A stretch of DNA of 64,000 bases from Chryseobacterium nakagawai (GTDB lineage: Bacteria > Bacteroidota > Bacteroidia > Flavobacteriales > Weeksellaceae): NCBI RefSeq assembly GCF_900637665.1, contig NZ_LR134386.1:4332501-4396500 (forward strand). Reading direction: 5' to 3'. Shown one piece after another: positions 47,905 through 57,731 of this stretch. Numbering within the stretch: the stretch's first letter is position 1; each line of letters starts with the position of its first letter. The notes beneath the pieces were generated by a model. It made no database searches. It was not told the DNA's origin and saw only the letters and a list, made by a program, of their open reading frames with translations. A program made the translations under genes and the position numbers.

Positions 47905-50706
47905 TTAAAATTCTAATTGCATTCCTACCATGATCGTTCTTACAGCAGGATAAGTATAAAGGTTAAATGATCCTGGAACAAATAATGATGTAGATTCGCC
48001 AGATCCTACAGAAATTTCAGGTTCTCCGTGGAAACCAGTTACTGTAAATAAGTTCTGCCCCTGTACAAACATTCTTAGTTTATTAATTGGTGAATCTTCT
48101 CCAAGAATTTTTTTATCAAATGTATATCCTAATGTAAGGGATCTTAATCTTAAGTAGTCTGATTTTTCAATCCACTGATCAGAATCACGCAAACCATTAG
48201 AGTCTACTCTTTGTAATACATCTGTATCACCTGGTTTTCTCCACATATTAGCTGCTGATTGCGCCATGTTTCTTCCTGCTTTCGCTTGAGTTGGATCATT
48301 AGCAAGTAAATACATGTTGTTATATGTATATCCTCCTAATTTGAATGTGAAGTCTGCACTAAAATCAAATCCTTTATATTGAAGGGTAGTTCCGAAACCT
48401 CCAAAGCTTTTTGGGAAAGGAGATTTATCTGTAATTGGAACGGCATTAGAAGCACTGTATGTTTCAGTAATTTTTCCTTCTTTATCGTAATATTGAGCGT
48501 TTCCATTTTGAGCGTTTACTCCTGCAAATCTAACATTATAGAATACATATGGAGTTTCGCCCACTTTAAGATAAGTATATCCAAGGTTTCTTTCAGTCTG
48601 CCCGTCTGCTAGCTTATCAAGAGTTGATTTTTGGAAAGAGATATTAGCACGTACAGTCCATTGGAAATCTTTCTTTCTGATCACATCTAAGCTTAATTCA
48701 GCTTCAAGACCTCTTTGAGTCATATCTCCCGCATTGATATACTGATAATATGATCCTTCCTGCTTATCTAATGGTACTAATTGTACGAAATCTTTTCTCT
48801 TGTTTTGGTAAACTTCTACAGATCCACGAATTCTTCTTTTCCACATTGCAAAATCAACCCCCGCATTGGCTACCGCATTAGATTCCCATTTCAGATTCGT
48901 ATTACCAATAATGTAAACTTTTTCAGAAGAGTTATAGGTTCCAGGGAATAAAGCTGCATTATTTCCGTATAAATCGAAACCAACATTGGCTACGTTGTAA
49001 TAATCAGATAATGAACCGTCATTTCCGGTTGTACCGTAAGAACCTCTAAGTTTTAAGTCGTTGATGAAACCACCTTTCATGAAGTCTTCTTTCGCAATGT
49101 TCCAAGCAGCACTTGCTGACCAGAAGATCCCGCTCTTGTTATTAGCTCCAAATCTTGAAGAAGCATCTCTTCTTAATGATCCTGTTGCTAAATATTTACC
49201 TTCATAATCATAGTTTACCATACCTGCTAAACTGAAAAGAGTATTTCTGATTTTAGTTCCGGTAAATGTATTTCTGTCAGAAGGAGTTGTGATAGATGGA
49301 ACACTAAGTGTAGTAGATTTTAATCCATAAGCACTTGCATTCAATGATTCAGTGAAGTTGTCATTATATTCGATAAATCCTAAGAAATCGAAATTATGTT
49401 TTCCGAATGATTTCTTATAATTTAATGAGTTGTTCCATGTATAGTTAAATCCATATAATGAGTTTTTTGCTAATGAACCTGTAGGAATCTTGTTGGTAGT
49501 TAAATCCAGGTTAGATCCCTTTTTCATCCAAGTGGTATTCATGTACCAATCGTAAAGCCCGTTGAAATTAGTTTTAAATTTCAATCCGTTCGTGATCTTA
49601 TATTCTCCGAATAAAGTTACCGGGATTCTTAACCTTTGATCTTCAGATCTGTTATTACGAATCTGCTCTACAGTGTTTGAACCCGCTCTCATTTTTTGGT
49701 TGTAGCTTCCATCTGGGTTGTAAATAGGCTCATATGGAGCATACTTATACATTGCCGCAAATGGGTTCTGTGTATTATTTCTGTCTCTGAAGTTTTCTGT
49801 AACCTGATATTGAATACCAATGTTAACTCCAACATTTAACTTTTCGCTTAATTTATTTGTAAATCCAAAGTTACCTGTATATCTCTTAAGTCCGTCCACA
49901 TCTCTAAGGATACCGTTATCAGCATCATAGCCCAATGAATAGTAGAATGTACTTTCTCTGGATCCTCCCTGTGCACTGAACAAATAAGACTGAATACTTG
50001 AAGGTCTCAACAGGTCTTTTTGCCAGTTGTGATCATAAACAGCAAGTGCATTAATTTCATCTTGAGATCTTGGCGTTACACCTAAATAACCTAACTCATT
50101 CTGGTAGTTCATTAACTCCCTGGAATTCATCATTGTGAAGTTTTTGTCCTTCAGTTTTTCACTGAAACCGAACTTACTTTCAAATGAATAGTTAGTTTTT
50201 CCAACTTTTCCGGCTTTCGTAGTTACTACAACTACCCCGTTTGCCCCTCTCGCACCATACTGAGCTGTAGCGGCAGCATCTTTAAGTACGGAAATTGATT
50301 CTACATCCGCTGGGTTGATTGCACTGAATTGTCTAGCAGTCATATACATTCCGTTTACTACATAAGTAGGCTCGGAAGATCCACCAACACCGGCAACCCC
50401 TCTTACCATAATGGTAGCAGTAGAACCCGGCTGTCCGGTAGCACTTTGTACATATACCCCTGAAGCTCTACCTTGTAGAGAGTTTCCGATAGATGTTGTA
50501 GGAGAGTTTCTTCTGATAGCATCACCACTTACAACGGCCTGAGCCTGGGTAATTTCATCTGCTTTTTTCTTCTGATATCCAGTAACGATTACCTCATCGA
50601 TCTTATTCTCCTTCAGAATAGAATCATTCTTAGATTTTTGCGCATAGGCAGCTTGTCCTAAAAAAAACAAAGCTCCAGCACTTAATACATGTAACTTCAC
50701 ATTCAT
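47905..50706 (-). CDS. SusC/RagA-family TonB-dependent transporter
   Basis: The preferred start is the ATG at 50706 (MNVKLHVLSAGALFFLGQAA), giving a signal peptide cleaved after AYAQ and a 933-residue product. Unlike the SusC protein at 23022-26354, it lacks the carboxypeptidase-like N-terminal domain and goes almost directly to the TonB box region (KIDEVIVTGYQKKK) and plug (LKDAAATAQYGARGANGVVVV). The barrel ends MVGMQLEF with the expected C-terminal phenylalanine. The first codons and leader resemble those of the SusC gene at 52867-55752. Confidence 0.95.
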   Translation of the reverse strand: MNVKLHVLSAGALFFLGQAAYAQKSKNDSILKENKIDEVIVTGYQKKKADEITQAQAVVSGDAIRRNSPTTSIGNSLQGRASGVYVQSATGQPGSTATIMVRGVAGVGGSSEPTYVVNGMYMTARQFSAINPADVESISVLKDAAATAQYGARGANGVVVVTTKAGKVGKTNYSFESKFGFSEKLKDKNFTMMNSRELMNYQNELGYLGVTPRSQDEINALAVYDHNWQKDLLRPSSIQSYLFSAQGGSRESTFYYSLGYDADNGILRDVDGLKRYTGNFGFTNKLSEKLNVGVNIGIQYQVTENFRDRNNTQNPFAAMYKYAPYEPIYNPDGSYNQKMRAGSNTVEQIRNNRSEDQRLRIPVTLFGEYKITNGLKFKTNFNGLYDWYMNTTWMKKGSNLDLTTNKIPTGSLAKNSLYGFNYTWNNSLNYKKSFGKHNFDFLGFIEYNDNFTESLNASAYGLKSTTLSVPSITTPSDRNTFTGTKIRNTLFSLAGMVNYDYEGKYLATGSLRRDASSRFGANNKSGIFWSASAAWNIAKEDFMKGGFINDLKLRGSYGTTGNDGSLSDYYNVANVGFDLYGNNAALFPGTYNSSEKVYIIGNTNLKWESNAVANAGVDFAMWKRRIRGSVEVYQNKRKDFVQLVPLDKQEGSYYQYINAGDMTQRGLEAELSLDVIRKKDFQWTVRANISFQKSTLDKLADGQTERNLGYTYLKVGETPYVFYNVRFAGVNAQNGNAQYYDKEGKITETYSASNAVPITDKSPFPKSFGGFGTTLQYKGFDFSADFTFKLGGYTYNNMYLLANDPTQAKAGRNMAQSAANMWRKPGDTDVLQRVDSNGLRDSDQWIEKSDYLRLRSLTLGYTFDKKILGEDSPINKLRMFVQGQNLFTVTGFHGEPEISVGSGESTSLFVPGSFNLYTYPAVRTIMVGMQLEF

Positions 50707-50749
50707 ATTAACAGATTTTAATATATTCAAGGGGACAAATATGTTAATA
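50705..50749 (-). promoter_or_regulatory. conserved leader of SusC gene, inverted-repeat copy A
   Basis: The start codon region ATATTAACA (50705-50713) and TGTTAATA (50742-50749) form an inverted repeat around a 28-base spacer. The arms and several spacer blocks recur upstream of the SusC gene at 55752, so this is a shared leader or regulatory signal. Confidence 0.45.
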
Positions 50750-51267
50750 AATATTAACACCATCAATTTATTAAAACCTGAAAACCGCCCACCAGATAAG
50801 GATCATTCGCAAATAACTCTAAAAAATGATAAATAAAAAATTCAATTCTATTTTAAATTTTATCAAATACCAAAGCATTTTATGCATTAGTGGGATTTTA
50901 AAGAAAATCAAAATAAAAATTAAAGTACATTAATTTAAAACATTTAATGAAAAAAATTAACAATAAAATTCACATAAAAGAAAAAAATAAAATAAGCACA
51001 CTCCGATTTTTAGCCAAAAAAAGTAAAAAAAAAACTACTTTTTCTTAAAACAACATGAAAAATAACCTGACAAAAATCAGGAAGACTACTAAAAAGGTAG
51101 TCTCCGTGAAAATAATATTAAAAATCTGTTAATATATGATATCCAAAAATCAGTCTAAACCAGCTTACTTTTGAGAATAATTTCTGACTTTATTTTTGCC
51201 ATTTAGTTTATATTTTCTACAAAATAAATAAACTGTTTTTTTTAAACCAGCCTTGGAATTCATTTTT
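50707..51267. other. 561-bp AT-rich intergenic region
   Basis: No gene is seen. The stretch separates two SusC/SusD operons and is extremely AT-rich. Two short hairpins lie side by side: cctga/tcagg at 51066-51081 and agactac/gtagtct at 51083-51103. On the minus strand they precede a T-rich run, so they may be a weak terminator of the SusD-like gene ending at 51268. The region nearer 50750 should contain the promoter of the next operon. Confidence 0.5.
51066..51103 (-). terminator. possible weak terminator (two adjacent hairpins)
   Basis: A 7-bp stem and a 5-bp stem lie next to each other, followed on the minus strand by TTATTTTTC. The position, about 165 bp after the SusD-like stop, is acceptable but the stems are short. 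Confidence 0.35.
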
Positions 51268-52854
51268 TTACCAACCTGGATTTTGTTGAGCCGCAAGAGT
51301 GGGATTATTCACCACTTCATCATTTGGAAGTGGCCATAAAATTCTGAAATCTGTTTTAGGAATCATTGCAACCCCCAATGGTCCTGTATATGGAGTCCCT
51401 AAAGCAAAAGACGCTCCAGTAGGCATAGCATTTGCCATTTTAGCAGGAATACCAGGAGTAGGTACTAAATCATCATATAGTAACCTGTGGATATCTCCCC
51501 ATCTCATCCCTTCTCCTAAAAATTCAATTCTTCTTTCTGTTATAATAGCATCTACTAAAGAAGTAGCATCAGTAAACGAAGCTGCTGTATATTGCTGAGT
51601 AGCAGGATTAGCCAACGACCTGTTTCTCACTTGATTCAACTGAGTAATTGCCGTTGCTGCATTACCCAGTCTGGCATTAGCTTCCGACATAGATAAAAGC
51701 ACCTCAGCATACCTCATAATCGGAGATCCATCTGATAAATTAGTAACATCTTTATACTTATTGACAAATTTAACTCCTGAAGAAGCAGTTCTTACCATTG
51801 TCGTTTCTTCTCTTCTTTTATCATCAGCTAACCACCTAGGATTTCTCCAGATGATAGGACTAATACAAACTAATGATCTATTATTATATATAGATGCTAG
51901 CCCCGCATTAGTCCCCGGATTTGTATTAGCAGAATTTTCAATAGAAAAAATAGATTCTGAATTATTATAATTATTTGTAAATGGTTGACTAGGAGAAGAA
52001 GTAAGCGAATAAACCGAATTTAACTTCGCTCCCTCAGTAAGGACTTTTGACCAATCTCTCATATTTAAGTAAGCTCTAACTTTCAATGCAATAGCAGCTT
52101 CTTTAGTTGCTCTTGTAATCTTGATATTGCCAACTCTAGCACTATTACTTACCGTCAGGGTTTCTGCCATATCTAAATCAGCAAGAATTTTTGAATATGT
52201 TTCTGCTACTGTTCCTCTACCTACTTTAAGAGCTTCATCAATTGTACTAGGACTAGTAATTGCTGTCACTCGATAAGGTATTCCCGGATGAGTTGCACCA
52301 GACGTAAAATTATAGGGTCTGGAGAAATGTTTTAACAGCTCTAAATGAGCCAACGCTCGTAAAAAATACATCTCGCCCAAATAATTATCACGAACTACCC
52401 CTGTAATCACACCACTACCTCCTGCCTTTTTCAGCCCCTCTATTGCGATATTCGCTTTATTAATCAATCCATAAGCATTCATCCAATAATGAACATTATT
52501 AAGTGAACCACCATCATAAGTTGCCGTATATGTCAGTTGGTAAAAAGTTGCCGTATTCACCATATCTTCTCCACGCATATCATTCTGCTCTACATAAGCC
52601 GCCCCAAACACATACCCTCTAGGAGTATTCAGAGCATCAGGACTCGTTTTATAAATTCCATTTTGTGCAGCATTATAAACTCCCATTATAGAAAGATCAA
52701 CATTCCCTGCTGTTGAAAAAGCTAAATTCTCATCTACATTATTGTACGGCTGCAAGTCTAAGGTTTCTCTATCTGAACAAGAGTTCATTATTGTCATTAA
52801 TAACGATATCGATAAAATTGACACTCCTTTTTTTATTATATTATTTTTTTTCAT
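51268..52854 (-). CDS. RagB/SusD-family lipoprotein
   Basis: The 528-residue protein starts with a lipoprotein signal (SLLMTIMNSC) and SDRETLDLQPYNNV. It has the SusD helical core (GEMYFLRALAHLELLKHFSRPYN) and the C-terminal ERRIEFLGEGMRWGDIHRLL. It would sit on the SusC-type channel encoded 12 bp upstream. The pair forms one operon; no enzyme is linked, so the imported ligand is unknown. Confidence 0.95.
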   Translation of the reverse strand: MKKNNIIKKGVSILSISLLMTIMNSCSDRETLDLQPYNNVDENLAFSTAGNVDLSIMGVYNAAQNGIYKTSPDALNTPRGYVFGAAYVEQNDMRGEDMVNTATFYQLTYTATYDGGSLNNVHYWMNAYGLINKANIAIEGLKKAGGSGVITGVVRDNYLGEMYFLRALAHLELLKHFSRPYNFTSGATHPGIPYRVTAITSPSTIDEALKVGRGTVAETYSKILADLDMAETLTVSNSARVGNIKITRATKEAAIALKVRAYLNMRDWSKVLTEGAKLNSVYSLTSSPSQPFTNNYNNSESIFSIENSANTNPGTNAGLASIYNNRSLVCISPIIWRNPRWLADDKRREETTMVRTASSGVKFVNKYKDVTNLSDGSPIMRYAEVLLSMSEANARLGNAATAITQLNQVRNRSLANPATQQYTAASFTDATSLVDAIITERRIEFLGEGMRWGDIHRLLYDDLVPTPGIPAKMANAMPTGASFALGTPYTGPLGVAMIPKTDFRILWPLPNDEVVNNPTLAAQQNPGW

Positions 52855-52866
52855 TGTTATCTTAAT

Positions 52867-55752
52867 TTATAATGAAACATTAAGCCCCATACTAAATACT
52901 CTCTGACGAGGTGTACCATTAAAATCTACACCAGCAGACTCCATTTCTGGGTCTAATCCTTTATATTTAGTAATGATAAAAGCATTTTGAGCCTGAAAAT
53001 AAACCCTCAAACCTCTCACACCAATAGCCTTAAGAGCCTCCTTTGGAAAATTATATCCTAAACTAATCACATCAAACTTAATAAAACTAGCATCTTCCAA
53101 AAATCTTGACGAAGCATTACTTGTAGAATTACTAAGGGTATTATCTGCAAAAAATAATTTCGGAGTCATACCATCTCCTGGATTTGAAGGACTCTGCCAT
53201 CTTCCCAAAATCTCAGTTGAATTATTGTTAAAATTCAATGTCATTAAATCTCTTCTGGTAGCATTAAATATTTTATTACCTCCACTAAATCGAACAGTTG
53301 TACCCAAATCGAAATCATAGAATCTAAATTTAAAGCTAAACCCTCCAAAATACTTTGGCAAAGAGCTTCCCAACACCTTTCTATCTGTTAATGCACTTAA
53401 ATTAGCCGCTTTCGACACATCATTAGGATTAGAAGGATCAAATACTGCATAAACCCCCTTCCCCACAACTCCTTGAACCAAACTCCCATCTGCTTTGTAA
53501 TATACAGGATTCCCATTAGCTGCATTTACTCCCCAGTACTCAAATCCATAAATAGATCTCAAAGACTCACCAACCCGGATAATATTATTAGCACTTGAGA
53601 AAATATCTGCATTATTATTTGCAAGAGTCAACACCTTATTTTTCATAAACGTAACATTCGCGTTGACATCTAATCCAAAATTTTGTGCATTAATCACATT
53701 GTAGTCTACTGAAAATTCCAGCCCTTTATTCTGCATATCTCCAATATTTTTAGAAATGCTATTATTAGGCACTCCAAGCGACAGTGCTAAAGGAGCATCC
53801 AAAATCATATCTGAAATCTTGTTTTCAAAATAATCAAATGTAAATCTCAATTTATTTTTAAACAATGCTAAATCTACTCCATAGTCAATTTTTTTACTTG
53901 TCTCCCATCGTAATTCATTATTCCCAATCTGCGAATACGCCAAGCCATTATAATTTGCATATTTTAAATTACTAAATAACCCTAAATATGGATAATTACC
54001 GATATCAGTATTTCCAACTTTGGCATAAGAAGCTCTTAGCTTAAGATCAGATATTACATTACTGAAACGCTGCATAAAGTTTTCTTTACTAACAGTCCAA
54101 CCCGCAGACACTCCTGGAAAGTTCCCCCATTTATTTTTCGACGGCAAAGAAGACAATCCATCCCTTCTAACAGATGCCTGTAAAAAATATTTACCATTAT
54201 AGTTATAGTTAAACCTCGCTGCGTATGACAATATACCTTGTTCGGTTATTCCTCCTCCTGATTGTGGAGTCCCAATAGAACCTGAAATAACTCCATTGTT
54301 AAAAAACGTATTAGATAAATCTTTTCCACCACCATAAAAGCTTTGTAGTTTTTGCTTTTGATATTCGTTTACCAATACTAAGGTGACATTATGCTTTTCT
54401 GCAAATGTTTTATTAAATGTCAAAATATTTTGGATATTATTTCTTAGATAATCTGAAAAATCATTTCTGATTTCACCATTTCCTCCCTGCCCATCACCAT
54501 GTACTGGGTTATAATAATAAAACCCTTTGGTTTGAGACTGGTCAGCACTCACCTGAATTCTATAATCTAAAAAAGGATACAGTCTTATATTTGCATATAC
54601 AGACCCAATCAATCTATTTACACTGGATTGCAATTTATTATGATCAAGCACATACATAATATTGGTAATATTATCTCCTGCTTGCAATAAGTTCTGCCAT
54701 CTTCCTACTATCCGGGGATCTTGAAAATCGATATTGTATCCTGTTGGATGATTTGGGTTATAAATCGGAGTGTTAGGCAACTGTTTAATTGCGTTATAAA
54801 TATTACCGGAAAGTGAAGAAGATCCAGTATTTAAACCCACATAGTCTGTTTTTGTAAAACTGAGATTCGTTCCGATCTTCAACCAATCAAAAGCTTGATG
54901 ATCTATATTTGCCCGGGTAGAAAATCTTTTCATTTCGTTAGGTATTGCCACTCCCTCTTGCTTTGTATATCCTATAGAGGTATAGTAATTGGATTTACCA
55001 AATGAACCCGAGGCAGACAAAAGATTATCTGTCTGAAATGCAGCTGATCTCAAAACCGCTTTTTGCCAATCTGTATTATATTCTGTTCCCACAGCAATAG
55101 CAGAAAGTCCCGCATTTGATCTTTTTTCATTTGAAATTGCTATAAACTCTGGAGTTTGAAGTAATTTATACAAACCCACCGGCATTGCATACCCTGCATA
55201 GTTACTGAAATTCAGACTTAATCGTCCTCCTTTTCCTTTCTTAGTAGTTATCAGAATTACACCATTAGCTGCTCTTGAACCGTAGATTGCCGTTGCTGCC
55301 CCATCTTTTAAAACCTCGAAAGATTCAATATCATTTGGGTTGATATCACCCAATCCGTTTGTTGAGGTTTGCCCTCCAATATCCCCTGAAAAAATCGGAA
55401 TACCATCGACAATATACAGAGGTGATGTTCCCGAATTTATGGATGCCACTCCTCTAATCCTTACCCTAGGAGCTTCTCCCAACACTCCTGTAGTACTTGT
55501 AATTTGAACCCCGGCAGCTTTACCAGCCAGCTGTTGTTCAAAACTTGGAGCAGCTATATTGGCAACATCAGCAGCTTTAATAGAAGTTACAGCTCCTGTA
55601 ATTTCTTTTTTCTTCTGAGTACCATATCCTACTACCAGGACCTCATCAATTTCCTTTGTGGAAATCGTATCCTTTTTTACCTTTTGCGCCATAATGCCCT
55701 GTCCTATAAAAAATAGAACCCCAGCACTTAACACAGATAATTTTCCATTCAT
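52867..55752 (-). CDS. SusC/RagA-family TonB-dependent transporter
   Basis: The 961-residue protein begins MNGKLSVLSAGVLFFIGQ with a signal peptide ending MAQ, then DEVLVVGYGTQKKKEITGAV, the plug with VRIRGVASINSGTSPLYIVDG and LKDGAATAIYGSRAANGVI, and a 22-strand barrel. Like the SusC protein at 47905-50706 it lacks the N-terminal carboxypeptidase-like domain. The signal peptides and leaders of the two genes are alike, while plug and barrel differ, which suggests old duplication with different ligands. Confidence 0.95.
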   Translation of the reverse strand: MNGKLSVLSAGVLFFIGQGIMAQKVKKDTISTKEIDEVLVVGYGTQKKKEITGAVTSIKAADVANIAAPSFEQQLAGKAAGVQITSTTGVLGEAPRVRIRGVASINSGTSPLYIVDGIPIFSGDIGGQTSTNGLGDINPNDIESFEVLKDGAATAIYGSRAANGVILITTKKGKGGRLSLNFSNYAGYAMPVGLYKLLQTPEFIAISNEKRSNAGLSAIAVGTEYNTDWQKAVLRSAAFQTDNLLSASGSFGKSNYYTSIGYTKQEGVAIPNEMKRFSTRANIDHQAFDWLKIGTNLSFTKTDYVGLNTGSSSLSGNIYNAIKQLPNTPIYNPNHPTGYNIDFQDPRIVGRWQNLLQAGDNITNIMYVLDHNKLQSSVNRLIGSVYANIRLYPFLDYRIQVSADQSQTKGFYYYNPVHGDGQGGNGEIRNDFSDYLRNNIQNILTFNKTFAEKHNVTLVLVNEYQKQKLQSFYGGGKDLSNTFFNNGVISGSIGTPQSGGGITEQGILSYAARFNYNYNGKYFLQASVRRDGLSSLPSKNKWGNFPGVSAGWTVSKENFMQRFSNVISDLKLRASYAKVGNTDIGNYPYLGLFSNLKYANYNGLAYSQIGNNELRWETSKKIDYGVDLALFKNKLRFTFDYFENKISDMILDAPLALSLGVPNNSISKNIGDMQNKGLEFSVDYNVINAQNFGLDVNANVTFMKNKVLTLANNNADIFSSANNIIRVGESLRSIYGFEYWGVNAANGNPVYYKADGSLVQGVVGKGVYAVFDPSNPNDVSKAANLSALTDRKVLGSSLPKYFGGFSFKFRFYDFDLGTTVRFSGGNKIFNATRRDLMTLNFNNNSTEILGRWQSPSNPGDGMTPKLFFADNTLSNSTSNASSRFLEDASFIKFDVISLGYNFPKEALKAIGVRGLRVYFQAQNAFIITKYKGLDPEMESAGVDFNGTPRQRVFSMGLNVSL

Positions 55753-55794
55753 ATTAACAAATTTTAAGATATTCCGAAGACAAATATGTTAATA
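55751..55794 (-). promoter_or_regulatory. conserved leader of SusC gene, inverted-repeat copy B
   Basis: ATATTAACA (55751-55759) and TGTTAATA (55787-55794) form the same inverted repeat as at 50705-50749 with a 27-base spacer. The block caaatatgttaata is identical in both copies. Confidence 0.45.
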
Positions 55795-56168
55795 AGAAAG
55801 AAAGTTTCAAATAATAAAACTCTATTAAAAAATAGATAAAGATTAATATTTTACAATAAAAACATTTAAATAGCGAAAAATTAAAACCAATTTCAATTAA
55901 TTAATGAAAATAAGTACATTTAATTTAACTTTAACATAATATTAACAACAATTAAATTTTCAATCAGCATTAATTAAAAATTAAATTAAAATGAAAAATA
56001 TTAATTAAATAACATGTTTAAATGAATAAAATTCAAATTCACAAATGATTGATTTGTGTTAAAAACAACAAATTACATAGTAAATCAATAAAAAAATACC
56101 TAAAAAAGCTATAAAAAAATCAAAGCATTCCAATTTTAGGAATGCTTTCAATAAAATCAATAATATCT
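55753..56168. other. 416-bp very AT-rich intergenic region
   Basis: No gene is seen. The part nearest 55752 is the leader and promoter of the SusC gene; the part nearest 56169 holds the terminator of the HMG-CoA synthase gene. The middle (55800-56100) is almost pure A and T with repeated attaa words, possibly a nucleoid-bound spacer. Confidence 0.5.
56107..56148 (-). terminator. rho-independent terminator after HMG-CoA synthase gene
   Basis: The 10-bp stem aaagcattcc/ggaatgcttt has a 7-base loop and is followed on the minus strand by a T-run (GATTTTTTTATAG). It lies 20 bp beyond the stop codon. Confidence 0.85.
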
Positions 56169-57497
56169 CTATTTTTGATAGCTATAATATCTAGCCCCTA
56201 TTAAAACAGGATTTTCAGCTTCTATGGAAGTAAGACCAAATCCTTTATAGTCCGGATTCACAGAGTGACTTAGCTGCTTTCTATGAAGTTTTTCATAGGT
56301 TTCAAAATCAATAGCCTTTCTATGGTTAAGATTTTCAAATAAATTCCATTTTTCTACTACAGCTTTCCAATTAGCAGATACTTTACCAGCAAATACCTTT
56401 GATTTTGAACCGCTGCCGTATCCCAGGAATCCAATTTCTTTTCCGGATAGCTCTTCATTTTCGTTAAAGGAAGTCTGTAGACCAGAAAGAAATGCCATAA
56501 AAATAGAAGCTGTATACATATTCCCTATTTCTGAAGATGCCCTTTGAGTCTTTTCAATAGCCGAATTAATCAACTGTATATAATTTTCCGATTTAGCAAC
56601 AGCTTTCTGTTCGTCCGGAGTTTCGTAGGAAATTCCATTTTCGAGGCTGTAGATTTCTGTAAAGACTCTTTTTCCATGGAAAGCGTATGGAAGATGGAAA
56701 ATAATATACTTCCAATCCTGATAAGGTTTTTCCTTACCTGCAATCTCTTTATAATGTTGATAAGCTTCTTTTATTCTATCCTGATAGCACTGATTGGAAT
56801 ATTGCCCATCAAAAACTGGTTCATCAGTAAAGATTTCTATTTTATCAGGATACACCTCAGGCGCACCATTCAAATCTTCTTTTATATATTGCCTTCTTGG
56901 TTTGAAGAAATCAAAAACACTTTCTGTAGCGACTCCCCAGTTATTTTCAATCTCAAGAAGATCAGGCTTTGCAGAAATTAATAGAGCAACAGCTCCACCT
57001 CCCTGAGTATATTCTCCCGAGGAAGCCAATTCATATTTTGCATAGTCACTAGCAATTACTACCGCTTTTTTATCTGGATTAACTCTTACAAAATCTAACG
57101 CATTATGTAGAGCATCTACTCCACCAACACAGGCAAAAGTCATGTCTACTACATCACAATTCCTAAAAACTCTTCCACCATATTCTGCTTCCAATACCTT
57201 TTCAACCATTTGCATTGCATAAGAAGCGGTTGGCTTTGCCGCATCCACAGCACTTTCCGTCCCTAGATAAATTCTTGAAATCTCTTTAGGATTGATATAA
57301 TAATCTTTAATCAATCTTAACAATGCTTCCGCAGCAAAAGTAGCAGCATCTTCATGTACATCAGGCAATCCCATTTTATGAAGCCCCAACCCCTTCTCCA
57401 GTTTTGCCGGTTCTATGCCTCTTTTTTCAGCTAATTCTTTAATTTCCAAATATAAAGAAGGCACATGATAGCTCGCCGCCTCAATTCCAAAACTCAT
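56169..57497 (-). CDS. hydroxymethylglutaryl-CoA synthase
   Basis: The thiolase-fold enzyme condenses acetyl-CoA with acetoacetyl-CoA to HMG-CoA, the entry to the mevalonate pathway for isoprenoids. E81 in GTESAVD is the general acid/base, C123 in MTFACVGG the acylated nucleophile, and the histidine in FHLPYAFHGK the third catalytic residue. The 442-residue length is usual. No other mevalonate gene is in the window. The gene appears monocistronic with its own terminator. Confidence 0.94.
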   Translation of the reverse strand: MSFGIEAASYHVPSLYLEIKELAEKRGIEPAKLEKGLGLHKMGLPDVHEDAATFAAEALLRLIKDYYINPKEISRIYLGTESAVDAAKPTASYAMQMVEKVLEAEYGGRVFRNCDVVDMTFACVGGVDALHNALDFVRVNPDKKAVVIASDYAKYELASSGEYTQGGGAVALLISAKPDLLEIENNWGVATESVFDFFKPRRQYIKEDLNGAPEVYPDKIEIFTDEPVFDGQYSNQCYQDRIKEAYQHYKEIAGKEKPYQDWKYIIFHLPYAFHGKRVFTEIYSLENGISYETPDEQKAVAKSENYIQLINSAIEKTQRASSEIGNMYTASIFMAFLSGLQTSFNENEELSGKEIGFLGYGSGSKSKVFAGKVSANWKAVVEKWNLFENLNHRKAIDFETYEKLHRKQLSHSVNPDYKGFGLTSIEAENPVLIGARYYSYQK

Positions 57498-57683
57498 AAT
57501 TTTTTAAATTTTAAACGAATTTATGAAAGATAACGCAAAAAACAGTACTGAAAATAACTGATTTTTGTAATATTATTAAAAATAAATAAGATGCAGCTAA
57601 ATTTTACAAAATCACTTTTTCATCTTTTTCTTTTAGGTGTAAAATCCTTTCAATGTTGTAAGCAATACTTTTCAGAGCCTTCT

Positions 57684-57716
57684 ATAAAAAGAGAGCCGGC
57701 ATAATAGCCGGCTCTA
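57684..57716 (-). terminator. rho-independent terminator after M1 aminopeptidase gene
   Basis: The 9-bp GC-rich stem agagccggc/gccggctct with an ATAATA loop is followed on the minus strand by CTTTTTATAG, 16 bp after the stop codon. Confidence 0.88.
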
Positions 57717-57731
57717 GATCTTATTTATATA

